Notes under the pieces: generated by a model
Seen by the model: the letters and a program-made list of their open reading frames with translations, nothing else
What the model was told of the DNA's origin: nothing
Database searches by the model: none
Part shown: positions 24,701 to 33,386 of the stretch, piece after piece
Layout of the letters: the number at the start of each line of letters is the position of its first letter
Numbering within the stretch: position 1 is the first letter of the stretch
Assembly: GCF_900142015.1 (NCBI RefSeq)
Contig: NZ_FQZN01000025.1
Coordinates: 1-64,000 of the forward strand
Source: Bacteroides stercorirosoris
Lineage (GTDB): Bacteria; Bacteroidota; Bacteroidia; Bacteroidales; Bacteroidaceae
Length of the DNA: 64,000 bases
Direction of reading: 5' to 3'
Translations under genes and position numbers: made by a program

Positions 24701-26425
24701 TCAGATACGCGCATCAACGAACCCATAAGCCTGCCTGAGCAAATGCCCGTACTTCGTCCATATACGTTTATCGACCGCATCACCGAAGTGCGTTGCCTCT
24801 TCAGGAAGGATGGACTGGTTGCGCTCGCTACGCTTATCCTTTTCGAAACGGCCGTTCTTCTCGATGACGCGTGTGTTGTTCATGGATATCAGCGTGTACT
24901 TGCATTTCGAGCCGTTAAAACGCTTCTTTGGAAAACGTTCGTCTTTCTCCGCAAGGATGGATGCCCACAAAAGGAATTTGTCGTGCTGCGGAGGTTCAAT
25001 ACCCGCGTGGGTGTGCTGTTCCACTGTCCAGCCGTGTTTTTCCAGTCGCTCAATGGCAAGCTGGTTATAGGACTTCTTGTTGTTGGCAAGACGAATGTCA
25101 CCATAACGGTCACGGTAATAGTGTACATGCTTGTTGATGTGCCCCCTGTAATAGTGGCAGAACTTATCCATCAGCGCGTTGACCATCGTATCGTCTTCTT
25201 CGTCACGCTTGACAAAGAACTCGTTGATATTGTTATCTACCGGCTCACGGGTCAGCAGCTTCGTCACGAAATCATAGTTGCGTTCCTGTGCCACTTCAAG
25301 AAATGAGGCGGCAGAACCCCAGTCAGGTGTCAGTTCCAGCGGCTTCGTGGGGGTACAGTCCAGGTCACGCCGGCTGTCATCGTTATTGGCAAGCTGCTGC
25401 CAGTTGTAGTTATGATCTTCGGCAAAGTCACGTATATAGTCGTCATTGGTCGCATTGTAATACACATGCCGTTCATCCAGTTGGTAATAGCAGCTATCAA
25501 TCTTATCCACCATGAAATTCAGGATCTCAATCATGAAGGAAAGCTTATCCATCACCTTATACTGGTTCAGGATATAGTTCATACCCACATTGGCGATATT
25601 GTCGAAGATAGAGCCGAGGATAAAGAGCGTGCCGTCACGTGAAACGAACGGCGTGATGCTCTGACGGAGACGGACGGTTTCATTCCAGATTTCCTTGAAG
25701 AGTCCCGCATCATTCGCAATCCTTGCATCAATGAGCTGCATCTGTAACCGCACAATCTTATTCCAGACATCAAACAGTCGGATGCCGCGTTCTTCTTCGT
25801 AATACTTGGCCGGTTCAAGCAACCATTTCTGTTCAGGCGTGTAAGGCATGGAAGAGAGGAAGGTGTTGCCGTGATGTTTCAGAACGGGATTCTCGGACTT
25901 GCGTCCGAAGATGTGTTCATTGCCCCGGTTGGTCGGTGCCGCCTCCTGATCGAACTTCTCTTTATCGAGCGTCAGCGCTTCGTCAGTGATGTTGTAGTCA
26001 GCATTCGGTCCGCGGCTGTTACCGCCCTGGGTAAGTATGTAGAGCATGTGACCATTGGAGAAGCTGATGCCATACTCAAACGACATGATGTGCTCATAAG
26101 GCTTGTACCAGCCCTCAATGGGTCTGCGACAAACCACATAGTCACCGGTCTTGCTGACCGGATCCCATTGTTTGTAACCGAGCATCTCCAGCATCTTGAA
26201 TGCCGAGGGCAACGTTTTAGTGAGCGCCTGCCCAATGGTAGCCTGTGTGAGTGTGGTAATACCTCGCGGCATGAGCCGGATATTATCATCTATCACGGCA
26301 CCGGTAATGAATGATTTACCCGTTGCACGTGAATAGATGACATACCCGTTCTTGTACGGCATTACCAAAAATGCCGCCTGTGCCGGATTGACCTGTATAA
26401 CCTCTTCCCAAACGTTTTCGTCCAT
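24701..26425 (-). CDS. Terminase large subunit (DNA packaging ATPase-nuclease)
   Basis: A 574-residue protein. YSRATGKSF (residues 32-40) is a terminase-type Walker A box of the R..xGKS form, and the flanking YKNGYVIY and the following TQATIGQALTKTLPSAFKML helix fit the ATPase fold. Acidic residues around TPDWGSAASF and YRDRYGDIRL may belong to the RNase H-like nuclease half. It would pump DNA through the portal. It is followed by the RadC island and preceded by candidate small-subunit genes. Confidence 0.75.
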   Translation of the reverse strand: MDENVWEEVIQVNPAQAAFLVMPYKNGYVIYSRATGKSFITGAVIDDNIRLMPRGITTLTQATIGQALTKTLPSAFKMLEMLGYKQWDPVSKTGDYVVCRRPIEGWYKPYEHIMSFEYGISFSNGHMLYILTQGGNSRGPNADYNITDEALTLDKEKFDQEAAPTNRGNEHIFGRKSENPVLKHHGNTFLSSMPYTPEQKWLLEPAKYYEEERGIRLFDVWNKIVRLQMQLIDARIANDAGLFKEIWNETVRLRQSITPFVSRDGTLFILGSIFDNIANVGMNYILNQYKVMDKLSFMIEILNFMVDKIDSCYYQLDERHVYYNATNDDYIRDFAEDHNYNWQQLANNDDSRRDLDCTPTKPLELTPDWGSAASFLEVAQERNYDFVTKLLTREPVDNNINEFFVKRDEEDDTMVNALMDKFCHYYRGHINKHVHYYRDRYGDIRLANNKKSYNQLAIERLEKHGWTVEQHTHAGIEPPQHDKFLLWASILAEKDERFPKKRFNGSKCKYTLISMNNTRVIEKNGRFEKDKRSERNQSILPEEATHFGDAVDKRIWTKYGHLLRQAYGFVDARI

Positions 26426-26437
26426 TGTCCTGCCGTA

Positions 26438-26650
26438 TCAATAACGTGGGAAAACAATGTAGTTCACACCTTCGGAGGAAGTCATACGGGGCATAGGCTG
26501 CCCTGTATCGTCTAATAGTTTTTTCACTTCATCCGGCTTGAACTTGGCGGATACGGTACAAACAATCTGTGTCTTGCTGACCGACACCATATCGATATGC
26601 TTGTGGTCAACCAAATAAGAGATTAAGCGTTTGTTTGTCAGTTTCTTCAT
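26438..26650 (-). CDS. Small phage protein between terminase subunits
   Basis: A 70-residue basic protein (MKKLTNKRLISYLVDHKHI start) with alternating strands and one helix. It lies 12 bp upstream of the large terminase gene and 10 bp behind the small-subunit candidate. No family recognised. Its spacing in the packaging block suggests a packaging accessory. Confidence 0.45.
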   Translation of the reverse strand: MKKLTNKRLISYLVDHKHIDMVSVSKTQIVCTVSAKFKPDEVKKLLDDTGQPMPRMTSSEGVNYIVFPRY

Positions 26651-26660
26651 GATAATCTAT

Positions 26661-27266
26661 TTATGAGTTCATTATTTCTTCTGCCTGCACATCGTCAATA
26701 GGCGTGTACATGGAATCCACAAGGACTTTCTGCTCTTCCTGGGAAAGATTGCGGATGGCGTTCAGCGGAACATCTACCTTTTGCCCCATACTGTTGATCT
26801 GAATATAGAACACATTCTTCTCCATGCGTCGCGGATCCTCAACCGAAGCCGGACGTTCGCCAATCATCTGATGCAGCACCTTCTTGGCGTTGTTCCAGTT
26901 CTTCAGATCACCTCTGAGCTTACAGTCCCGGATAAGCTGTATCTGGTCCTTGATCATCCAAGCAAACCAGAAATCCCAGTCAAACTGGTGCTGTGTCTTG
27001 AACAGTTCTTTTGCCAGGGCGATATCCTTACGTACCTGTGTACGTGAAATCCGGTATTTCGCCAGCATGATGTTGATGATATGGCTCTCATTGGGATAAT
27101 CATCCAGCAAACGGGCTATCTGCAACACCCGGTTGCACTGCACCCGAAGATGCTCCGGCAACGGGCTGTTCTCCGGGTCAATGATGTGCTGCTGTATAAG
27201 GTCGTATGACTGTTCCTCCAATGCGGCCTTGCTTTTGGATGTTGTCAAGCTGTTACTCATACTCAA
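26661..27266 (-). CDS. Probable terminase small subunit
   Basis: A 201-residue, highly helical protein. A central helix-turn-helix-like stretch (IINIMLAKYRISRTQVRKDIALAKELF) would bind packaging-start DNA, and the rest (QLIRDCKLRGDLKNWNNAKKVLHQMIGE) could oligomerise. Position just before the large subunit supports the role. No exact family signature is visible, so the assignment is by architecture and place. It overlaps the 95-residue gene upstream by 14 bp. Confidence 0.55.
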   Translation of the reverse strand: MSMSNSLTTSKSKAALEEQSYDLIQQHIIDPENSPLPEHLRVQCNRVLQIARLLDDYPNESHIINIMLAKYRISRTQVRKDIALAKELFKTQHQFDWDFWFAWMIKDQIQLIRDCKLRGDLKNWNNAKKVLHQMIGERPASVEDPRRMEKNVFYIQINSMGQKVDVPLNAIRNLSQEEQKVLVDSMYTPIDDVQAEEIMNS

Positions 27267-27540
27267 GATACTGCTGTTGCGATTTAAAGAACTTGATCAA
27301 TTCCTGTTGTGCCGGATTGCTGCCGTTGATGGCGGACTTGATGATAGCCTCCCGTACTTCAACCATCTGTCTGAGATGTCCCCGGTAGAAAGCTATACGA
27401 ACTTCAGTGCCCGGAGTACGGAGTTCTGCAAGAAAATCCGTCTCATCCACACCGATATTGATTGCGATCATCCCCGGCGGGATAAGGCGGTACGCCATTT
27501 TCTCTATCTCCTCACGTTGTTCCTGAGTCAAACTCATCAT
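27253..27540 (-). CDS. Small helical phage protein in packaging block
   Basis: A 95-residue helical protein. The second half (EVREAIIKSAINGSNPAQQELIKFF) resembles the helix-turn-helix ring segment of small terminase subunits, so it could be a second packaging factor or the true small subunit. It overlaps the PLD-like gene upstream by 29 bp and the 201-residue gene by 14 bp. Confidence 0.45.
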   Translation of the reverse strand: MMSLTQEQREEIEKMAYRLIPPGMIAINIGVDETDFLAELRTPGTEVRIAFYRGHLRQMVEVREAIIKSAINGSNPAQQELIKFFKSQQQYLEYE

Positions 27541-28129
27541 TCAACATTTTAAAGTCAAAATCAAAAATATCTCTGCCGGTATGGATGATTCCACGCTCCA
27601 GCTTCGGGTTATGCGTCGCGTTCTGACTGCCTACTACGGTGATGTTCCAATCTTCGTTATACAGCAACGCCACCTTCGCATGCAGTGCCAAGCAACGGTA
27701 ACAGTCCGGAAATGTAGTCACCAGATAATCGAACGGCTTGGGTGAAATGCTGCGTACGCGGTTATCGATCAGGAACCGTACCGATAGCAACTCACCGGTC
27801 TCAACCTTACGATGAAGGGCGTTGATGCTATCCATAGAGATGGAATAGGTTGTCAGGAACAGATGTGCCGGACCGGTCTGCTTGAGAATGTAGAAAATCA
27901 GCTGAATGAGATTGAACGCGCCTGAAGAATAAAAATGCTTGTCTGTGCCGGGTACCAGCATCCCCATAGCGTCCGGATGCAGCAGCTTCTCCGCAACCAG
28001 GTCATGGCCGGAGGCCGCCGCATCCGTTCGGCGGATGTAGCCTGTCGGGTATCGATCTCCCTGTATAGGACTTACTGCGTCATCCGCCGGCATCATCTTA
28101 TTCTCAATCTCACTGCAACAAACCAACAT
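27512..28129 (-). CDS. Phospholipase D-like domain protein
   Basis: A 205-residue protein with one HKD-type motif: LHAKVALLYN then GSQNATHNPKLERGI, i.e. His-x-Lys with the downstream GSxN of the PLD superfamily. Members with a single HKD dimerise and often act as nucleases (Nuc, BfiI). Here it lies in the terminase block, overlapping the next gene by 29 bp. A DNA-processing role in packaging or a counter-defence nuclease are both plausible inferences. Confidence 0.65.
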   Translation of the reverse strand: MLVCCSEIENKMMPADDAVSPIQGDRYPTGYIRRTDAAASGHDLVAEKLLHPDAMGMLVPGTDKHFYSSGAFNLIQLIFYILKQTGPAHLFLTTYSISMDSINALHRKVETGELLSVRFLIDNRVRSISPKPFDYLVTTFPDCYRCLALHAKVALLYNEDWNITVVGSQNATHNPKLERGIIHTGRDIFDFDFKMLNDEFDSGTT

Positions 28130-28132
28130 AAC

Positions 28133-29023
28133 CTATTGCAGTTCTGCCAAACGATATTCTATCTTTTCTACCAATGCCTCCTGATCAGCCACCTTCTTCT
28201 CGTATCTCACACGTTTGGGGCAGTCAGGAAGCGGGTTTTCCTTGCCGTCTTTAGGTTTGCTCTCCGAAGAATACAGCAACATGTTTTTTGCCTTGGTAAT
28301 CTTACTCTTGGCATTGGATTTTGCTTTCTTCAGTTCTTCGACGGAAAGGGAACTGATGTCGGTCTGTTCATCTTCCTTTTCCGGCTTTTCTTCAGCAGCA
28401 TCCACTTTTTTATAAAGCTCGTCCAGCTGCTCATCAGTCGGCAACTCCTTTTTCTGCTCATATTGCTGTTTGATGACCGCCAGCAATGTCATACGGTTGG
28501 AGAGGGAGGCTATACGGGTAACAATATCCTTGCGCTGTGCGCATACAGCCGCCGTATTGGTCTCACCCTGTTCGGAGAGTAACCGGTGCAGCCGTGAACG
28601 TTCATTATAGCAATCCCGGAAATCATAGATAATTTTGGCAATAACAGGCGGATAAGCGGGCTGTTCATCCGTTTCACGTGCCAGTTCCTTTTCCGCAATG
28701 GTAACGATGGCCGCCGCCGTTTCTTCCGGAACCGTCTCGGAACGTCCGTCATTACCCGGTACCGCATCATCCGCCAGGTCCACATCCTCAAAGCGCGGAT
28801 CATCTGGATGATACCAGACTTTAATCATCTGCCGGATCTCGTATTCCAGCTTCTCGCGGGTATGCGGCTTTTCGCCTAATTTAGCCAGTTTGGATGATAC
28901 GATTGTCTTGTAACCTGATTTAGCAAGGATAGCCACACCAGTATTGTATTCTCTCTTAGCAGAGTTCAGCCAGGCGATACCTTCTCTGCGGGCTTCGATA
29001 TAAGCATTTGTAATTTCAGCCAT
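28133..29023 (-). CDS. Phage protein with long C-terminal coiled coil
   Basis: A 296-residue, charged protein. The first 90 residues are mixed, the middle is acidic, and residues 200-296 form a Lys/Glu heptad coiled coil ending VEKIEYRLAELQ. No enzymatic motif. It lies between tail-tube-like and PLD-like genes and starts right behind a strong terminator-like hairpin at 29089-29124. A scaffold or DNA-binding helper is possible. Family not recognised. Confidence 0.45.
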   Translation of the reverse strand: MAEITNAYIEARREGIAWLNSAKREYNTGVAILAKSGYKTIVSSKLAKLGEKPHTREKLEYEIRQMIKVWYHPDDPRFEDVDLADDAVPGNDGRSETVPEETAAAIVTIAEKELARETDEQPAYPPVIAKIIYDFRDCYNERSRLHRLLSEQGETNTAAVCAQRKDIVTRIASLSNRMTLLAVIKQQYEQKKELPTDEQLDELYKKVDAAEEKPEKEDEQTDISSLSVEELKKAKSNAKSKITKAKNMLLYSSESKPKDGKENPLPDCPKRVRYEKKVADQEALVEKIEYRLAELQ

Positions 29024-29080
29024 GATTCTTGATATTAACGTTATACAAAGGTGTTGCGAATTTTATTGCTGTGATAGGAC

Positions 29081-29124
29081 AAAACAAAATGTCCGCCTCC
29101 CGGAAAGAATCCGGAGACGGACAT
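29081..29124 (-). terminator. Rho-independent terminator after the tail-tube-like gene
   Basis: On the minus strand ATGTCCG-T-CTCCGG pairs with CCGG-GAG-G-CGGACAT over 29124-29089 with one bulge pair, followed by TTTGTTTT. It separates the capsid block from the packaging block; some read-through would be needed for a single late transcript. Confidence 0.75.
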
Positions 29125-29157
29125 AAACAACCAACTAACCAAACGAAGAAACAAAAA

Positions 29158-29763
29158 TCAGCCTCCAGGTGCAGTCTTTACAGTAAGAATATCCTCCGCA
29201 TCACCTTCATACACACATTTACGCGGTGCAGTGAAAGTATAATGAAGTGTGTTCTGATTACGCGCGGTAGAGTTTGCCCCGGTGGTAGAACCGTCTCCGG
29301 AGGCACGCATGGCACCGCGGCGTTTGTCACCCATCAGGTAGTTCGTGCCGTTGTTGTCGGTCACGATAAAGAACATCTTGCGGCCTTTGGTCGCATTCTC
29401 AAAACCGAATATTTTCTTCCGCATCTTGGCCGAAATGATATTCAGGTCCATCAGGAACGATTCACCACCGGTTTCTCCCTGATCCGTAATCTTGAACTCA
29501 GCCAGTTCGTCAGTGATATCCATCTTATAGGCCCGGCAACCTTCTTTCATAACAAGATCACCGACCAGTGCACCGGCGGCCTCCAGTGAAAGCGGATCAT
29601 CCGTCTTTTTCGGGTAGTCCGGCCATGTCGCCACATCTGCATGATAACCGAAGATAACGGACGGTATGATACCGCCCATATTATCCTGGTTCTCGCAGTC
29701 CATTGCCTCGTTGATATCATCAAGGGCAATACATAATTTGGGATCTACTTCTGCCATAGTCAC
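29158..29763 (-). CDS. Probable major tail (tail tube) protein
   Basis: A 201-residue protein with a beta-sandwich-like alternation, including ATKGRKMFFIVTDNNGTNYL and QNTLHYTFTAPRKCVYEG. This fits phage tail-tube subunits, which stack as hexamers around the tape measure. It follows the major capsid gene with 5 bp between them. A decoration or head protein is an alternative. Start could be the third codon (MAEVDPKL). Confidence 0.45.
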   Translation of the reverse strand: MTMAEVDPKLCIALDDINEAMDCENQDNMGGIIPSVIFGYHADVATWPDYPKKTDDPLSLEAAGALVGDLVMKEGCRAYKMDITDELAEFKITDQGETGGESFLMDLNIISAKMRKKIFGFENATKGRKMFFIVTDNNGTNYLMGDKRRGAMRASGDGSTTGANSTARNQNTLHYTFTAPRKCVYEGDAEDILTVKTAPGG

Positions 29764-29768
29764 AGGAT

Positions 29769-31004
29769 TTATTCAGATTTAACAACGTATGTACCCGTCA
29801 CTTTCTCTACTGCACCCGCAGCAGGAGTCTTCTTCTGCACGGCAGGAGTGGTATATCCGGCGGCCTCCAGGAACTCGATAGTATATTCCTTACCACCGGG
29901 AACCGCTACATACGTACCGGAATCACGCCAAGCCTCTTCACCCTGAATGCGCCATTTGCCACCGTTGGCCTTCGCTTCATCCGGTGCAATTGTGACCTCG
30001 ATATATCCGAACGGGTTGCTACCTTCAGGATCCACCGGACGGTCATTGACGCAGAACTCCGATTTATGTACCGATACGAACTGGAAGCCTATCACGTACT
30101 TGCCCGAAGCATCGAACGTATAAGGATTACCGGAGAAGAACGGCTTGATGGACTTGAAATCGCTCTCCTTGTCAAAGCCGTAGCAAATGTTCCCTTTAGT
30201 GGTCAGCATGACGAACTGGCTACCATCGGGAAGATTCGGAACACGTACCAGCTCACAACGGTTGTTGGAACCGAGCAGGTGTTGTGTATCGGAAGTATCT
30301 TCTTTTAATCCGATAACGATAGTACCTTCATCTTTGCGCCAGTCATCATACATGTCGCCCAAATCGTCGGAAATGAACATCTTGATGTTCTTCTTGCGCT
30401 TGAAGGTACGCGGCATGTGGCGCCACATCTCCAGCAACTTTTCGCCAATGTTGGCACGAGTCAGCTCACCGGTAGCGTAAACATTGCCCTCGGCACTGGA
30501 AATATCTCCGACTGCCTCGCCTTCGGTAACAATGGTACCGATACCGTCGAAAGAGTCCTGAATGTCCGTCTTGTTCTCATCAGCGCTGTATTTCGCTGTG
30601 AAGATGGCAAACAGCAAATCATTGGATGCCAGTTCATGGCCGTGGTTGATCAGCCACAACTCGAAGGGATGTTCTTTGCGGAGCGTACCCGGTACCTCAG
30701 CAATGTAGGTGCGACGGTAACGTTCCGGCTCATCGGACATCTCCATCACGACGGGACGAACGACCAGACGACGCGGAACAATCTTACCCAAATACTTGCC
30801 AGCTGTAAACTTGCCGGTGTACTTGCTGGAAATACTTCCGCCTTCTACCTTGCCTAATTCAAGGGAATCGGTAATGCCCGGTACCGGAGTGAAATGTTTC
30901 AATACCTCCGAAGCGTCGAGCTTATCGACCGCCTTCAGGATGTCTCTGTGCTTTTTTACCGCGGTCAGAACCGTGGTAATGTCAATAGGTGCTTTAAAAT
31001 CCAT
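29769..31004 (-). CDS. Major capsid protein (HK97-like) with extra C-terminal domain
   Basis: A 411-residue protein. The first 310 residues follow the order expected for HK97-fold capsids: an N-terminal arm, a P-domain helix around LTRANIGEKLLEMWRHMP, and a late NICYGFDKESDFKSIKPFF segment. From about residue 315 an additional domain appears (GYIEVTIAPDEAKANGGKW, then GTYVAVPGGKEYTIEF and VTGTYVV), which looks like a small Ig-like or decoration domain. It directly follows the prohead protease, the classic protease-capsid order. Confidence 0.8.
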   Translation of the reverse strand: MDFKAPIDITTVLTAVKKHRDILKAVDKLDASEVLKHFTPVPGITDSLELGKVEGGSISSKYTGKFTAGKYLGKIVPRRLVVRPVVMEMSDEPERYRRTYIAEVPGTLRKEHPFELWLINHGHELASNDLLFAIFTAKYSADENKTDIQDSFDGIGTIVTEGEAVGDISSAEGNVYATGELTRANIGEKLLEMWRHMPRTFKRKKNIKMFISDDLGDMYDDWRKDEGTIVIGLKEDTSDTQHLLGSNNRCELVRVPNLPDGSQFVMLTTKGNICYGFDKESDFKSIKPFFSGNPYTFDASGKYVIGFQFVSVHKSEFCVNDRPVDPEGSNPFGYIEVTIAPDEAKANGGKWRIQGEEAWRDSGTYVAVPGGKEYTIEFLEAAGYTTPAVQKKTPAAGAVEKVTGTYVVKSE

Positions 31005-31023
31005 AAATAGAATAGTTTAGATG

Positions 31024-32151
31024 TTATTCATTCTCATAACTGTTGATAGGGTCCGTGGCAATGTCCGCAAACTTGCTGTCCTCGTTCGATTCCTGATGAC
31101 TGGCGGTTGCCGTTCCGGGAATCTTGGCCACGATATTGCGGATAACCTGTACCTTAGTCTTGTTGTCGGCCGCATTCCTGACGCTATCGCTCAGGCTATC
31201 GAGGTCGTTGACAACTGCCGTCAGATTGTTTTCAGCCGTCTGTCTGGCTGTATTGGCGGCTGTCAAATCGCTTTCAGCTTTGGTTTTCGCTTCATTGGCT
31301 ACCTTGATGGCGTTATTGATGGCCTGCAAGTTCTCTACGGTAAGCGATATCTTACCGTCTTTTTCCTCAATGCCTTCACAATTGAGGATCTGATTAATGA
31401 AAGTAAATTCTTTACGCATGGAAATAACTGTATTTGAATTAGAAATGTCTTCAGAGGTATTATTGGCAGGAAACAGACTTTTGATACCGTCAATGATTTG
31501 AGAAACAAGGTTTCTGTCATTGCCTTTGGGTTGCGTTTCCGATTCGGAAGCATTGAGTACCGGTAACGGTAAACCGATGGCAGTAAAGCAGTCGGTTATT
31601 TCATTGGTCACCTGAGGCTTTTTATGCACACCGGGAATGATCCTGTCTATGAAGCCCCATTCCTTGACTTCAGCGGCAGGCATCCAGCGTTCTTCTTCCA
31701 TAAGGGTGATAACGTCCTTCAGACTCTTGCCGCTGCGGTTGATGTACTTCTGTGCAATCATCAAGTCAATCGCCTCGGCACTCTTCTTCTTGTTTTGTAG
31801 TTCTTTAATGGTGTCTTCGAGCTGATCAGCATTAAGCTGTCCCCAAATGTCCACGCCCAGGCTGCACTTATGCGCCAGCCACATACCGTCCTCATGCATC
31901 TCAATGGACTTGCCACCGAACGCCAGTATGGTAGCCGCCGAAGCATTGAAGCTGATAAATTCCACCGTCACATTGCCATGCTCAGCCATAAGGTTTGCCA
32001 TGGCGACCGCTTCGGCCACATCACCGCCAAAGCTTGAGACTTTCAGGCGGACGGGTTGGCCTTTTGCCTTATCTAAATAGTACTTCAGATAATTTTTGTT
32101 GTAACAATACCGGTCAATACTGCCGAATAATGTGATAACTGTCTCGTTCAT
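31024..32151 (-). CDS. Prohead protease (ClpP/S14-like) with scaffold-like C terminus
   Basis: 375 residues from ATG at 32151 (MNETVITLFGSIDRY); the longer frame would begin inside a terminator-like hairpin. SSFGGDVAEAVAMANLM and FNASAATILAFGG match the oxyanion and nucleophile-Ser regions of ClpP-like phage proteases, and WLAHKCSLG gives the catalytic His. Residues from about 250 onward are a Lys/Glu/Ala coiled coil, probably an internal scaffolding part removed on maturation. It precedes the major capsid gene by 19 bp. Confidence 0.82.
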   Translation of the reverse strand: MNETVITLFGSIDRYCYNKNYLKYYLDKAKGQPVRLKVSSFGGDVAEAVAMANLMAEHGNVTVEFISFNASAATILAFGGKSIEMHEDGMWLAHKCSLGVDIWGQLNADQLEDTIKELQNKKKSAEAIDLMIAQKYINRSGKSLKDVITLMEEERWMPAAEVKEWGFIDRIIPGVHKKPQVTNEITDCFTAIGLPLPVLNASESETQPKGNDRNLVSQIIDGIKSLFPANNTSEDISNSNTVISMRKEFTFINQILNCEGIEEKDGKISLTVENLQAINNAIKVANEAKTKAESDLTAANTARQTAENNLTAVVNDLDSLSDSVRNAADNKTKVQVIRNIVAKIPGTATASHQESNEDSKFADIATDPINSYENE

Positions 32152-32167
32152 ATAACTTTTTTGCGCA

Positions 32168-32211
32168 AAGAAAAGCGCAAAAAAAACGGTACCCAAGGAC
32201 ACAGGGCACCG
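32168..32211 (-). terminator. Terminator between tail-tube-like gene and prohead protease
   Basis: On the minus strand CGGTGCCC pairs with GGGTACCG (one G-T pair) around a 9-base loop, followed by eight T residues. A second small inverted repeat, TTGCGC...GCGCAA, follows at 32161-32180. Confidence 0.75.
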
Positions 32212-32235
32212 TCAAACAGGGAATAAGCGTTGTTT

Positions 32236-32724
32236 TTACGCTTCCAGTTCTTCCAATCCGGATATATAAATGGTGGGTTCATCCTGTACGCAGGTGAATG
32301 TAAAAGACGTGCCGTTCCGTTCTGAAACGGAACGCCCGCTTGTCTTGTTCGTGGCGAATAACATAAGTGCGTCTTCTTGACCGCACCAGTGGACCTGGCC
32401 GTTACCGTCCACTGCCAGCACATACCACAAGCCACGCTCCAGCGTCTCCATCAGCTGATTATTCACTGAGGAAAGTTTAGGAATCACCCCTTCAATGGAA
32501 ACATTCCAGCAATCCCCCGCATCATTCACTTCCTTGTCCTCATTATATATATAAGTGTCATTGGCATACACCGGAATGGAAATAATATTCTCCCGGTCGC
32601 GAAGCTCCAGGTAGTTCAGACCGGCATTGTAATCCTTACGGATCCGCAAAAACGAGGTCGGGGAAACGGCAATCACCTGCAACAGTCCTCCGACGTTTTC
32701 AAAATCATAATTTATCACTTTCAT
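32236..32724 (-). CDS. Phage virion protein, tail-tube-like texture
   Basis: A 162-residue beta-rich protein. LERGLWYVLAVDGNGQVHW, LMLFATNKTSGRSVSERNG and FTFTCVQDEPTIYI resemble in order the second half of the 201-residue tail-tube candidate at 29158. It could be a second tube, neck or decoration protein. It overlaps the upstream gene by 20 bp and is followed by a terminator. Confidence 0.45.
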   Translation of the reverse strand: MKVINYDFENVGGLLQVIAVSPTSFLRIRKDYNAGLNYLELRDRENIISIPVYANDTYIYNEDKEVNDAGDCWNVSIEGVIPKLSSVNNQLMETLERGLWYVLAVDGNGQVHWCGQEDALMLFATNKTSGRSVSERNGTSFTFTCVQDEPTIYISGLEELEA

Positions 32725-33289
32725 ACGCTAATCTTCCTTGCTGGGAAATTGTCCCAAACTCGGACAACTTCCCCAATATTATACGGTTAATAAAATCAAA
32801 AATAGTAGTATTCTCCACTGTCTTCCGATATCCGTGTCGGTTATACTCCCTGCGGATGGTGTCATAAGACCAGGTGTCTTCAGTAAATCCGAACTTCGTC
32901 TGGAAATTACGGATGGCGGCTGATAGCGGAAGCCCCATACTCACGTGCGTATCAAGATAGAGGAACAATATCTGTTTGATCCGCCGTTCAATCTTGGTAC
33001 CGAATGCCACCACTTCGGTGTTCGACATCGACCAGCCATAACGGTAGAAGTCATCACGGCGTATCTCTACCGCTACATTGGCCGTATAGCGGTAGAGGTT
33101 ACGGTATTTGTTCTCGTAGCGTCCAGGCTTGGATAGCCGTGAAAGGAAATCGTTCTGCAACTCCTTGTCGGAAGACAGGTTAACGATTTCAGTCCAGGTA
33201 TCATCAGGCGTATTGAAATTATGCAAAAGGAACTGCTTAACATATGGTTTGCAAGGCAGCCAACAGACAAATCGGTCTTTCTTTATCAT
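32705..33289 (-). CDS. First late-operon gene, possible DNA-binding regulator
   Basis: A 194-residue basic protein. SMGLPLSAAIRNFQTKFGFTEDTWSYDTIRREYNRHG (residues roughly 117-153) is a two-helix stretch of the helix-turn-helix kind seen in phage transcription activators, though I cannot name the family. It is the first gene behind the putative late promoter at 33310-33342, which suits a late regulator that feeds back on its own promoter. That role is inferred. Confidence 0.5.
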   Translation of the reverse strand: MIKKDRFVCWLPCKPYVKQFLLHNFNTPDDTWTEIVNLSSDKELQNDFLSRLSKPGRYENKYRNLYRYTANVAVEIRRDDFYRYGWSMSNTEVVAFGTKIERRIKQILFLYLDTHVSMGLPLSAAIRNFQTKFGFTEDTWSYDTIRREYNRHGYRKTVENTTIFDFINRIILGKLSEFGTISQQGRLAYESDKL

Positions 33290-33309
33290 TTAAAGTGTTG
33301 ATTTTTACA

Positions 33310-33342
33310 CAAAAATAGCAAGATTGATTAATATATTAATCA
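33310..33342 (-). promoter_or_regulatory. Putative late promoter with 18-bp palindromic operator
   Basis: The -7 box TATTTTTG (33310-33317, minus) matches TAnnTTTG. Seven bp upstream lies TGATTAATATATTAATCA (33325-33342), a perfect 18-bp palindrome that occupies the place of the missing -33 element. A dimeric activator or repressor would be well placed to control the whole late region from here. Confidence 0.65.
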
Positions 33343-33386
33343 CTTCTCCACATTTTTATTCCTATATTGAGCAGACACATTTTGCC

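Noticed and set aside
1983..33289. Contractile-tail (myovirus) or Mu-like phage
   Set aside because: No sheath, baseplate-wedge, Mu-type transposase or Mom-type genes are recognisable; a long tape measure and no sheath fit a siphovirus.
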